Positions 8,778 to 16,904 of a stretch of DNA of 64,000 bases are shown in pieces. Origin of the DNA: Rouxiella badensis (GTDB taxonomy: Bacteria > Pseudomonadota > Gammaproteobacteria > Enterobacterales > Enterobacteriaceae); assembly GCA_026967495.1 (NCBI GenBank), contig CP114060.1, positions 3,100,001 to 3,164,000 on the forward strand, read 5' to 3'. Position 1 is the stretch's first letter, and each line of letters begins with the position of its first letter. Under the pieces are notes generated by a model. That model saw only the letters and a program-made list of their open reading frames with translations, made no database searches and was not told where the DNA came from. The position numbers were made by a program, and so were the translations under genes.

Positions 8778-10843
8778 AGAAATTAATTAAAACCGCCGGG
8801 TGTAAAGGGATCGCTGACCTGGCTTCCGAAGTTTGGTATGAAAATAAAGCGCTGTTTAAAAAGCTTAGGGTTTCTAATAAGGTATTTTGCTTTCGCACGG
8901 GTGTGAAGACCATTGCTATCAATACCGACCTGAATATGCTTGATTATGTGCCGCCGTCAAAAGAGCCTGATTTCACGCCACAGCAGCAAGAGCAGATCGA
9001 CAAAATTATTAAGGCGACATTATGCCTGAGAAGCCCTGCGCTGGCGGCTTACGCCTGGGTTGATAATCAGCGGTTGATGTCAGAGATGAATATCGGGCAG
9101 GGAGCCTTCGCTAACGCCTGTAAAGTGAATGCCCGACACCTGTTCATTAAGATACAAAAAGAGCGAGAGCGCACCCGACCACTGACAGAAACGCAAGAAA
9201 AGTTGCTTAACAGCATAGCCGTTACAACCGATTGCCAGGACTCATCCGCTAAAAGTGCCTGTGCCTGGCTGGACAATCAGCAATTCCTAAAGAAAGAAGG
9301 CATTTCACAGGCAAGTTTTGCCGATTTCTGTAGGATCAATTTAAAGACACTGGGCTGGAGCATTGCCCGGGAACGACAGGCCAGAAAGAACCCTTCACCG
9401 ACGCAGGAAAGTTTTGCAGAAGGCATAATTCTCAAAGAAAAATGCAGGGGTAAGCCGTCAGAGACCGCGCTGGCCTGGGAGAAAAATAAACAGAGCCTGC
9501 TGGACGCCGGATTGACCGTCTGGCAGTTTGAACGCCTGTCTGGCGTCCTTATTGGCACCCTTTCATCACGGATTACCCCTATGTATCGGCAGCGAAATAA
9601 AGACCCTGACACTCCCGAGTCGCGTTTATTGCGTGAAAAACGTCTGCAGGAACAGCAGGAAGTGATGGATGCCATCATTCTGAGACTGGATTGCAAAAAT
9701 AAGCTGATTAACAGCAAGCTTGCCTGGGTGAATAATGAGCAAAGGTTCACTGCGCTGGGGATAAGCAAAGCGCAGTTCTCCCGCCGCTGCAAGATTAACT
9801 CACAGTCATTGACCTCTTCAGTCAGTAGGTTAATAAGAAATAATGGTAATCACCCGCCCCCAGCCTCTCAATCTATACCGCCAGCGCCGCCGTTGGTTAT
9901 AAAAACTGAAAGCGCCGCCAACCTGGGGATCATGGAAATTACTCTCGATGCCTTGGGTAACGAATTACGCGCCACCGTTCGTGCTGAAGCTAGGCTGGTC
10001 GACAGACCGTCAATTGACAACTCCCTGCCTATTCTTCGCCATCCTGATAATCCTCAGCATAGTCTGACGCTTGAAACGCTGGGGCTTGATGCGCATGCCG
10101 AAGTTACACAAATCAAGGTGACACATTGGGGCAGCATGTGGCAGGTGTTTACGGGCTTACCCGTTCGGAAACGCGAGACGTTGAAAGCAGAACTTTTGAA
10201 AGAATTACACCGACAGCTGATGGATGAAAAGGGGCAGAGCGCGCGTATGAATAGGCTGATGAGCAACGCCGGATCGCATCATCTTGCGGCCACTGGGGAT
10301 GAAATTATTAATCTGGGTATGGGAGTGTTTAACCCCGGCCCTGCGCCGGTGCCCGCCAATACGGTGCTGGGATTTTACGCGGGTTTACTGCTCGATAGCG
10401 CCGCTTCACAGAAAACGGTGCGGCAAATAGGGACGGTCAACGGCCATTCTCACAGTTGGCAAACCCGAACGGAGAAATTGAACATTGATGCCTTTCAAAG
10501 CGGCAATATCCTGCGCAATATTAACACCGGTAAATTGCCTGCTCAGCCGCAGTTAGACGAAAACAACGTGGCCGCCGTTCAGGTTAATTCGCGGCTGATA
10601 GCCTACATCACTACGCGCGATATTGCGGTGGGTGGAGAATACTTTGTTGATTACGGTGACCACTACAATCCTCTGTTTGGCATAGAAAAGGCCAGGCAGG
10701 AAGAGCTTGCCGCCGGGCGTCAGCCCAAGACGGAACCCGAGGTGCTCACCGCGACGACTATCTACGGCGTCAATGCCTTTGAACCGCCGGTAAAAAGGCA
10801 TCGACTCGAGTCAGTTCATAACGTGCTGGATGAAGCCCAATGA
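8735..10843 (+). CDS. Repeat/SET-domain protein, copy B, minus-one-frame part with repeats 3-7 and SET-like domain
   Basis: Open from the A8 tract to TGA at 10841-10843; the first ATG in this frame is at 8903, with no obvious ribosome site and in mid-repeat, so it probably is not a separate gene. Repeats 3-7 show the cores LASEVWYENK, AAYAWVDNQ, ACAWLDNQQ, ALAWEKNKQ and LAWVNNEQ, each followed by a helix-turn-helix-like pattern such as GISQASFADFCRINLKTL. After a Pro-rich linker the C-terminus (about 10300-10720) resembles a SET methyltransferase: GVFNPGPAPVPANTVLGFYA, then NILRNINTG where NHSC is usual, then TRDIAVGGEYFVDYG. The usual His and Cys of NHSC are absent, so activity is uncertain. 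The tail carries EPPVKRHRLES, similar to a nuclear localisation signal. Confidence 0.72.
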   Translation, partial: RDWERLPENTRDQLEKLIKTAGCKGIADLASEVWYENKALFKKLRVSNKVFCFRTGVKTIAINTDLNMLDYVPPSKEPDFTPQQQEQIDKIIKATLCLRSPALAAYAWVDNQRLMSEMNIGQGAFANACKVNARHLFIKIQKERERTRPLTETQEKLLNSIAVTTDCQDSSAKSACAWLDNQQFLKKEGISQASFADFCRINLKTLGWSIARERQARKNPSPTQESFAEGIILKEKCRGKPSETALAWEKNKQSLLDAGLTVWQFERLSGVLIGTLSSRITPMYRQRNKDPDTPESRLLREKRLQEQQEVMDAIILRLDCKNKLINSKLAWVNNEQRFTALGISKAQFSRRCKINSQSLTSSVSRLIRNNGNHPPPASQSIPPAPPLVIKTESAANLGIMEITLDALGNELRATVRAEARLVDRPSIDNSLPILRHPDNPQHSLTLETLGLDAHAEVTQIKVTHWGSMWQVFTGLPVRKRETLKAELLKELHRQLMDEKGQSARMNRLMSNAGSHHLAATGDEIINLGMGVFNPGPAPVPANTVLGFYAGLLLDSAASQKTVRQIGTVNGHSHSWQTRTEKLNIDAFQSGNILRNINTGKLPAQPQLDENNVAAVQVNSRLIAYITTRDIAVGGEYFVDYGDHYNPLFGIEKARQEELAAGRQPKTEPEVLTATTIYGVNAFEPPVKRHRLESVHNVLDEAQ

Positions 10844-11475
10844 GCGATTTTTCAATATTACCGAACCCCGGCACATCAATCACTTCTTCATTGTTAAGGC
10901 CTCAGCCAAGGCCCGATCCTCAGCCATTTTTAAACAATATTATCCGCGTCAGCCAAAGTACTGAGGTCACCAGTTCACAGGGGCCTGACGGTTTGCTTTC
11001 CTCTGGAAAGCTAAGGCTCGGTGATGAGCAAATCAATTTTGTAAATACCCTCATTAAACAGTCAGGATGCAGAAAGAGTGGTATTAAGACAGCGCGTGTC
11101 TATTTGCTTAATCAGAAAAAATTTGAGGAATTATGTATATCGAGAATTTCGCTGGCAGAACTTAGTGGGATAAACAAGAAGACACTTAACGCCAATATCT
11201 CCCAACTGAACATTAAGTCACAGCTGATGGAATTCCCACTCTCAGAGGAACAACAGAGCCTTATCGACAGTATTATTGACGCCACAGGATGCAGGGGGAA
11301 CCTGAATCTAATCGAGGGTGCCTGGGAGAAAAATAAAGCCCAGTTGTTAGATAATAATATAGAGGTGCGATTATTTGCCAGCAGGTGCGACATTGACCCT
11401 TATTCACTGGTCTCTTTTATTTCTGAAAAAAAAGGGGTTGGAATCGGCTTAATAGCAATATTAAGGCTCAAGTAG
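10840..11475 (+). CDS. Repeat-protein, copy C, zero-frame N-terminal part
   Basis: 211 residues in the zero frame, same length as the copy B part. The ATG overlaps the TGA of copy B (ATGA at 10840-10843), so B and C are translationally coupled. The N-terminus MSDFSILPNPGTSITSS is again Ser/Thr/Pro-rich without a hydrophobic signal. Repeat 1 (SGCRKSGIKTARVYLLNQ) and repeat 2 (GCRGNLNLIEGAWEKNK, then LFASRCDIDPYSL) are present. The zero frame ends 13 codons past an A8 tract at 11426-11433. The minus-one frame is open and gives the rest of the protein. The joined product of 10840-13127 would be 762 residues. Confidence 0.72.
   Translation: MSDFSILPNPGTSITSSLLRPQPRPDPQPFLNNIIRVSQSTEVTSSQGPDGLLSSGKLRLGDEQINFVNTLIKQSGCRKSGIKTARVYLLNQKKFEELCISRISLAELSGINKKTLNANISQLNIKSQLMEFPLSEEQQSLIDSIIDATGCRGNLNLIEGAWEKNKAQLLDNNIEVRLFASRCDIDPYSLVSFISEKKGVGIGLIAILRLK
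11426..11437 (+). other. A8 slip site in copy C
   Basis: Eight adenines (11426-11433) followed by GGGG, phase GAA AAA AAA GGG. The minus-one frame reads RGWNRLNSNIKAQVDELI into repeat 3. The zero-frame stop TAG is at 11473-11475. Position within the protein, tract length and shift direction match copies A and B. Confidence 0.5.
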
Positions 11476-13127
11476 ATGAACTCATTAAAACCGCCGGGTG
11501 TGAAGGGATCGCTGACCTGGCTTCCGAGGTTTGGTACGCAAATAAAAAGTTGTTCACGCAGCTTGGAGTATCGAATAGGGTATTTTGCCATCGCTGTGGT
11601 GTGAAGACCCATGCTATCAATACTGACTTGAACATGCTTGATTATGTGCCATCGTCAAAAGAGCCTGGTTTCACGCCACATCAGCAAGAGCAGATCGACA
11701 AAATTATTAAGGCGACTTCATGCCTGAGAAGTCCTGCGCTGGCGGCTTACGCCTGGGTTGATAATCAGCGGCTGATGTCAGAGATGAACATCGGGCAGGA
11801 AGCCTTCGCTAACGCCTGTAAAGTGAATGCCCGACACCTGTTCATTAAGATACAAAAAGAGCGGGAGCACACCCGGTCACTGACAGAAACGCAACGAAAG
11901 TTGCTTAACAGCATAGCCGTTAAAACCGGCTGCCGGGACTCATCCGCTAAAAGTGCCTGTGCCTGGCTGGATAATCAGCCATCATTTAAGAAAGAAGAGA
12001 TCCTGCAGACAAGTTTTGCCTATTTCTGTGGGATCACTTTAAAGGCACTTAGCTTGAGTGTTGGCCGGGAACGCCAGGCCAGAAAAGACCTTACACCGAC
12101 GCAGGAGAGTCTTGCAGAAGGCATAATTCTCAAAGAAAAATGCAGGGGTAAGCCGTCAGAGACCGCGCTGGCCTGGGAGAAAAATAAACAGAGTCTGCTG
12201 GGCGCCGGATTGACCGTCTGGCAGTTTGAACGCCTGTCTGGGGTCCTTATTGGCACCCTTTCATCACGGATGAGCCTTGTGTATCGGCAGCCAAATAATG
12301 CCCCTAACACTCACGAGTCGCATTTATTGCGTGAAATACGCCTGCAGGAACAGCAGGAAGTGATGGATGCCATCATTCTGAGACTGGATTGCAGAAATAA
12401 GCTGATTAATAGCAAGCTTGCCTGGGTGAATAATGAGCAAAGGTTGACCGCGTTGGGGATAAGCAAGGTGCAGTTTTCCCAACGCTGTAAGGTTAACTCA
12501 CAGTCATTGACCGCGATGATCAGTAGATTAAGAAATAACTGTGACAAACGCCAGCCCCGGACAGCTCAACTTGTTATCCCCGAGTTGGCGGCGGGCATGC
12601 AAACTGGACGCGCCAGCGTTCGCGCTGAAACCAGGCTGGTCGACAGGCGCTCAATCGACAACCCATTGCCTATTCTCCGCTATCCTGATCACTCTCAGCA
12701 CAGTCTGACTCCTGAAACGCTGGGGCTTGATGCCAATTCGGATGTCTCACAAATTAAGGTGACAGACTGGGGCAGCCTGGACCAGGTGTTTAGACGGTTG
12801 CCGCCTCGGGAACGCGAGAAGTTGAAATCTAAGCTTTTGATAGAATTAAATCGACAGCTGAGGGATGAAAAGGGGCAGGACGCGCGTATGAATACGTTGA
12901 TGAGCAACGCCGGAGAGCCTCGTCTTGCTAACGGGGAGGACGGAATTAATAATCTGGGTATGGGGAAGGTTAAACTCGCCCCTGCGCCGGTGCCCGCCGA
13001 TACCTTGCTGAGAGCAGAACCCGAGGTGCTCACCGCGACGACGACCTGCGGCGTCAATGCCTTTGAACCGCCGGCAAAAAGGCTTCGGTTCGGGTCAGTC
13101 ACCGCGTTCCCTAAAAACCTTTCTTAA
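11433..13127 (+). CDS. Repeat-protein, copy C, minus-one-frame part with repeats 3-7; SET core deleted
   Basis: Open from the A8 tract to 13127; the first ATG in frame is 11550, inside repeat 3. Repeats 3-7 have the same cores as copy B (ASEVWYANK, AAYAWVDNQ, ACAWLDNQP, ALAWEKNKQ, LAWVNNEQ). The C-terminal region follows copy B up to APAPVPADTLL and then jumps to RAEPEVLTATTT, so the SET-like core (about 125 residues in copy B) is cleanly missing in frame. The tail EPPAKRLRFGSV is kept and closely resembles the c-Myc-type nuclear localisation pattern (P-x-x-KR-x-basic). If the repeats bind a target, this copy would be a binding-only form; that is inference. Confidence 0.7.
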   Translation, partial: RGWNRLNSNIKAQVDELIKTAGCEGIADLASEVWYANKKLFTQLGVSNRVFCHRCGVKTHAINTDLNMLDYVPSSKEPGFTPHQQEQIDKIIKATSCLRSPALAAYAWVDNQRLMSEMNIGQEAFANACKVNARHLFIKIQKEREHTRSLTETQRKLLNSIAVKTGCRDSSAKSACAWLDNQPSFKKEEILQTSFAYFCGITLKALSLSVGRERQARKDLTPTQESLAEGIILKEKCRGKPSETALAWEKNKQSLLGAGLTVWQFERLSGVLIGTLSSRMSLVYRQPNNAPNTHESHLLREIRLQEQQEVMDAIILRLDCRNKLINSKLAWVNNEQRLTALGISKVQFSQRCKVNSQSLTAMISRLRNNCDKRQPRTAQLVIPELAAGMQTGRASVRAETRLVDRRSIDNPLPILRYPDHSQHSLTPETLGLDANSDVSQIKVTDWGSLDQVFRRLPPREREKLKSKLLIELNRQLRDEKGQDARMNTLMSNAGEPRLANGEDGINNLGMGKVKLAPAPVPADTLLRAEPEVLTATTTCGVNAFEPPAKRLRFGSVTAFPKNLS

Positions 13128-13158
13128 AAACCGCAAAACTCTCTTTGGCCATCCCGTG

Positions 13159-13196
13159 CCCACCTCCTGCAAATAAGCCATATTGCTTGAGGTGGG
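13159..13196 (+). terminator. Hairpin after the repeat-protein array
   Basis: CCCACCTC (13159-13166) and GAGGTGGG (13189-13196) form an eight-pair stem with a 22-base loop, 32 bases after the copy C stop. There is no T tract, so it is a weak or Rho-aided terminator at best. Between it and 13408 I see only an AT-rich promoter region and no convincing gene. Confidence 0.4.
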
Positions 13197-13408
13197 GTTA
13201 GGCAGATGAACGCTTTGTATTGCCTGAGTCCTGATGACACAGGCTTTTTGCGGCTATTATGCCCGTTTTGCTCGACATATAACCATTCTCATTACGTTAT
13301 GCAAAATTTGAATAACCATAGACCTCAAATGACTTTATTGTCGCTTCATAACTGCCATACACTCCCAAAATCATTAGCAACTTCGCTAACTTAAAAGAGC
13401 GTTAATCA

Positions 13409-14977
13409 ATGAAAAAAATAATTCCTTCAGTTCTTTTTGCAGCCATTGCTGCCTCTTTTAGCGTACAGGCGGCGACGCCAGCCAACACTTTGGTTATTGC
13501 ACAATCTCTTGATGATGCGTCGAGCTTCGACCCGGCTCAAGGCTTCGAACTGACTACCGTGCAGGCATTCACCAACGTTTACCAACGTCTGGTGCAGTCT
13601 GACCCAACTAATCCTATCGATTTGAAGCCAACGCTGGCGACCTCATGGCAGGCGGGAAGTGACAACAAGAGCCTGACCTTTACCCTGGATCCGAAAGCGA
13701 CCTTCGCCAGCGGTAATCCATTAACCGCCGACGACGTGGTTTTCTCACTGTCTCGCGTGGTGAAGCTGAATCTTGAACCCTCCTTCATCCTGACCCAGCT
13801 AGGCTGGAACGCAAAAAATGTTGACGGTTTCCTGACCAAGATAGACGCACAGCACGTGAAAATTAGCTGGACTGAAAACGTCAGCCCGAGCTTTGTGTTG
13901 AGTCTGCTCTCTGCGCCGGTTTCTTCGATTATTGACGCTAAACTGGTTGAGCAAAACGCCAAGGGTGACGATCTCGGCCACCAGTGGTTGAGCGACCATT
14001 CCGCAGGCAGCGGCCCTTACAAAATTCGTACCTATATTCCACATCAGGTGCTGGTGTTGCAGGCAAACCCAAGCTCGCCGGAAGGCGCGCCGAAGATCCC
14101 GACCGTGTTGATTAAAAACGTGCCTGATGCGGCCGCTCGTCGTCTGCTCATTGAGCAGGGCGATGCTGATATGGCGCGCAACCTGGGTGCGGATCAGATG
14201 GCTGGCCTGCAGGGTAAGCCGGGCGTTAAGCCGCTGGCTGTGCCATATGCATCACTGTACTTCTTGTATTTCAATACTAAAGCCTCCCCAGCGTTAGCTA
14301 ACCCGGCACTTTGGGAAGCGGCTCGCTACCTGTTTGACTACGACCATATCGCCAAGGATCTGCTGAAAGGCCAGTTCCAGGTGCATCAGGCGTTCCTTCC
14401 GGACGGTTATTTGGGCGCATTGAATGACAACCCTTACAAGTTTGATCCCGCCAAGGCCAAGGCGATTCTTGATAAGGCGGGGCTGAAAAACGTAAGCTTC
14501 ACCATCGCCGTGACCAACCAGCCGCCGTATCTGGATATTGCTCAGGCGTTGCAGGCCAGTTTTGCTCAGGCAGGCATCAACGTTAAGCTGGAGCCGGGCG
14601 TGAGTTCGCAGATTTCACTGAAAGTGCAGTCACACGACTTTGACGCGACGCTGTCTTCGTGGGGGCCTGACTACTTCGACCCTAACACTAACGCCTCTGC
14701 CTTTGCCTACAATCCGGAAAACGGCAGCAAGACGCTGGCGTGGCGTGCAAACTGGAGTATTCCACAGCTGAGCAAGCAGACGCTTGCTGCGACGGCCGAA
14801 AACGACAAGGCTAAACGTGTAGCGGATTATCGTCAGCTGCAGCTTGCCGTACAAAAAGACTCACCGTTTGTTATCGGCCTACAGGCGCGCAGCCTGATTG
14901 CCGTGCGCGACAACATCAAAGGCTACGTGCAGGGCATTAATCCTGACATGGTGTTCTACAGCAAGGTCACCAAGTAA
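13409..14977 (+). CDS. Peptide ABC transporter substrate-binding protein (SBP family 5), system 1
   Basis: 522 residues, periplasmic. A Sec signal peptide is clear (MKKIIPSVLFAAIAASFSVQ, cleavage near AA-TPANT). The body has the family-5 order: SFDPAQGFE, LATSW..., FASGNPLTADDVVFSLSRVV, the GSGPYKI block and YFDPNTNASAF late in the chain. This DppA/OppA/GsiB-type family binds di- and oligopeptides and related solutes. Its TAA overlaps the permease ATG (TAATGA at 14975-14980), so the genes form one operon of SBP, two permeases and two ATPases. It is a paralogue of the protein encoded at 38499-40094; ligand unknown, and absence of an enzyme gene here gives no clue. Confidence 0.88.
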   Translation: MKKIIPSVLFAAIAASFSVQAATPANTLVIAQSLDDASSFDPAQGFELTTVQAFTNVYQRLVQSDPTNPIDLKPTLATSWQAGSDNKSLTFTLDPKATFASGNPLTADDVVFSLSRVVKLNLEPSFILTQLGWNAKNVDGFLTKIDAQHVKISWTENVSPSFVLSLLSAPVSSIIDAKLVEQNAKGDDLGHQWLSDHSAGSGPYKIRTYIPHQVLVLQANPSSPEGAPKIPTVLIKNVPDAAARRLLIEQGDADMARNLGADQMAGLQGKPGVKPLAVPYASLYFLYFNTKASPALANPALWEAARYLFDYDHIAKDLLKGQFQVHQAFLPDGYLGALNDNPYKFDPAKAKAILDKAGLKNVSFTIAVTNQPPYLDIAQALQASFAQAGINVKLEPGVSSQISLKVQSHDFDATLSSWGPDYFDPNTNASAFAYNPENGSKTLAWRANWSIPQLSKQTLAATAENDKAKRVADYRQLQLAVQKDSPFVIGLQARSLIAVRDNIKGYVQGINPDMVFYSKVTK

Positions 14978-16029
14978 TGATTCAAACTACTCCTCCTGTC
15001 GGTCTGTTCCGACAGGGTTGGCGTTGGTCAGGCCGCCTGCTAGGCGGCCTTGTTTCTTTAATGCTGACCCTGCTTGGCCTGCTGGCCTTTACCTTCGCGC
15101 TGTCACATCTTGCGCCGGTTGACCCGACGATGCAGATTGCTGGCGATCACGCCAGCGAAGCGACCTACGCGCAGGTGCGCAAGGATTTGGAACCGACCAG
15201 CCGATGCCAGTCCAGTTCTGGCGCTACCTCGAGCATCTGGCTCACGGCGATATGGGCATGTCGAGCATGACCGGTCAGCCGGTTTCCAGCGACCTGATGC
15301 ATACGTTCCCTGCGACTATCGAACTGGCGACCTGCGCCATTCTTTTTGGTGCATTTTTCGGCATTATCCTTGCGCTTCTGTCGGTCTATAAACCCGGCAG
15401 CTGGCTTGATAACATCGTGCGTCTTGTCTCGCTGCTCGGCTATTCTGTGCCTATCTTCTGGCTCAGTCTGCTTGGACTGCTGCTGTTCTACGCCGTGCTG
15501 CACTGGGCCGGTGGCCCTGGCAGGCTCGACGACGCCTATCTCTATACCATGGAGCCGCGCACCGGCTTTGTGCTGATTGATACTTGGCTGTCGGGCGACC
15601 GCGACATGTTCTTCAACGCTATCCGCCACATGTGGCTGCCGGTAACGGTGCTGGGCCTGCTGTCGATGGCGGGGATAACCCGTCTGCTGCGCGCCTCGAT
15701 GCTCGGTGAAATCAACAAAGAGTATGTGATCCTCGCACGCTCGAAGGGCGCTGGGCGCGTCCGGGTGTTGCTGTGTCACGTGTTTCCCAACGTCTTCGGC
15801 ACGCTTATCACCGTGCTCAGCCTGTCCTACGCCAGCATGCTTGAAGGCGCGGTGCTGACTGAAACGGTCTTTGCCTGGCCCGGCGTTGGCCGCTATCTGA
15901 CCACCGCACTGTTTGCCGCCGATATGCCGGCCATTTTGGGGCTCGACGTTGCTGATTGGCAGCAGCTTTGTGCTGCTCAATGCGCTGGCCGATGCGTTGA
16001 CCTATTTACTCGATCCGCGAACCCGGTAA
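14977..16029 (+). pseudogene. Peptide ABC transporter permease (DppB type), system 1; two frame breaks
   Basis: Inner-membrane permease of about 350 residues when repaired. The N-terminal part has the first membrane helix (LVSLMLTLLGLLAFTFALS) and SHLAPVDPTMQIAGDHAS. The frame breaks near 15190 at TTGGAACC, where one extra G restores KDLGTDQPMPVQFW. It breaks again near 15940 at TTTTGGGGCTC, where one G fewer restores GSTLLIGSSFVLLNALADAL and DPRTR before TAA at 16027. In between is the EAA-type loop AGRVRVLLCHVFPN. The two shifts fuse this frame artificially to the next permease. One-base errors in G runs are a likely cause. Confidence 0.75.
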
Positions 16030-16037
16030 GCCTATTT

Positions 16038-16904
16038 ATGACTCCACTGACTCCTGAACAACCGGCGCTGGCTCGCGTCGCACCCGGCCGAGGCGCGCGT
16101 CGTGTGACCACGCTTTCCGTGGGCACCGTGCTGGCGGTAATTTTGCTGCTGGCCGCGCTGTTTGCACCCTGGCTGGCCCCTTTCGACCCGAATATTCAGC
16201 ATATTGAAATCCGACTCATGCCGCCATCGGCACAGCATTGGCTCGGCACCGACGGTTTTGGCCGCGACCTCTTGTCGCGGGTGATTTATGGCGCGAGGCC
16301 GACGCTGCTGCTGGTGTCGCTGATTTTGCTGCTGACGATTCCCTTTGGTTTACTGATTGGCATCAGCGCCGGTTATCTCGGTGGCTGGGTTGAACGTATT
16401 CTAATGCGCTTCACCGACATCGTGCTGTCGTTGCCCAGTCTGGTGATGGCGTTGGCGCTGGTGGCGATTTTGGGGCCTGGTTTGATGAATGGGGCGTTGG
16501 CGCTGGCCTTCACCAGTTGGCCGCCGTTTTCCCGTCAGGCGCGCGCCGAGACGCTTGCCCTGCGTCGTAGCGACTATCTTGCCGCCGCGCGTATGCAGGG
16601 GATTGGCGGTTTTCGCCTGATGTTTGGCCATATTTTGCCGCTCTGCATGCCGAGTGCGGTCGTTCGCGCCGCGCTCAGCCTCGGCGGGATCATTCTTTCC
16701 TCCGCCGGTCTTGGCTTCCTCGGGATGGGCATTCAGCCGCCGACCGCCGAGTGGGGGTCGATGGTCGCCGAAGGCAGTAAAGTTATCTTTGACCAGTGGT
16801 GGGTGGCTGCAGCACCCGGCGGGGCCATTCTGTTCGCCAGTCTGGCGTTTAACCTACTGGGCGATGGCCTGCGCGACAAGATGGATACCCGTCATGGCAA
16901 TTAA
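16038..16904 (+). CDS. Peptide ABC transporter permease (DppC type), system 1
   Basis: 288 residues, full length for DppC/OppC permeases. The start MTPLTPEQPALARV at 16038 follows the repaired stop of the first permease by 8 bases. Features: first helix VTTLSVGTVLAVILLLAALFA, the family block HWLGTDGFGRDLLSRVIYGA, and the EAA loop RSDYLAAARMQGIGGFRLMFGHILP, which docks the ATPase. It overlaps the ATPase start by 11 bases. It forms the heterodimeric channel with the preceding gene product. Confidence 0.88.
   Translation: MTPLTPEQPALARVAPGRGARRVTTLSVGTVLAVILLLAALFAPWLAPFDPNIQHIEIRLMPPSAQHWLGTDGFGRDLLSRVIYGARPTLLLVSLILLLTIPFGLLIGISAGYLGGWVERILMRFTDIVLSLPSLVMALALVAILGPGLMNGALALAFTSWPPFSRQARAETLALRRSDYLAAARMQGIGGFRLMFGHILPLCMPSAVVRAALSLGGIILSSAGLGFLGMGIQPPTAEWGSMVAEGSKVIFDQWWVAAAPGGAILFASLAFNLLGDGLRDKMDTRHGN

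Noticed and set aside
8142..10300. TAL-effector-type repeats
   Set aside because: The unit is 68-75 residues with AW-x2-N cores, not 33-35 residues with a repeat-variable di-residue.
8903..10843. Treating the second frame of copy B as an independent gene starting at 8903
   Set aside because: The ATG lies in the middle of repeat 3, lacks a ribosome site, and the frame is open upstream to the A8 tract with matching repeat sequence.
13206..13394. Open frame of 62 codons before the peptide-binding protein gene
   Set aside because: No ribosome site worth the name and no recognisable sequence. It covers the region where the promoter of the next operon must lie.
15204..16904. A fused double permease
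   Set aside because: The fusion arises only because of an extra G near 15940; the repaired first permease has its own family-typical end and stop at 16029, and the second has its own start at 16038.
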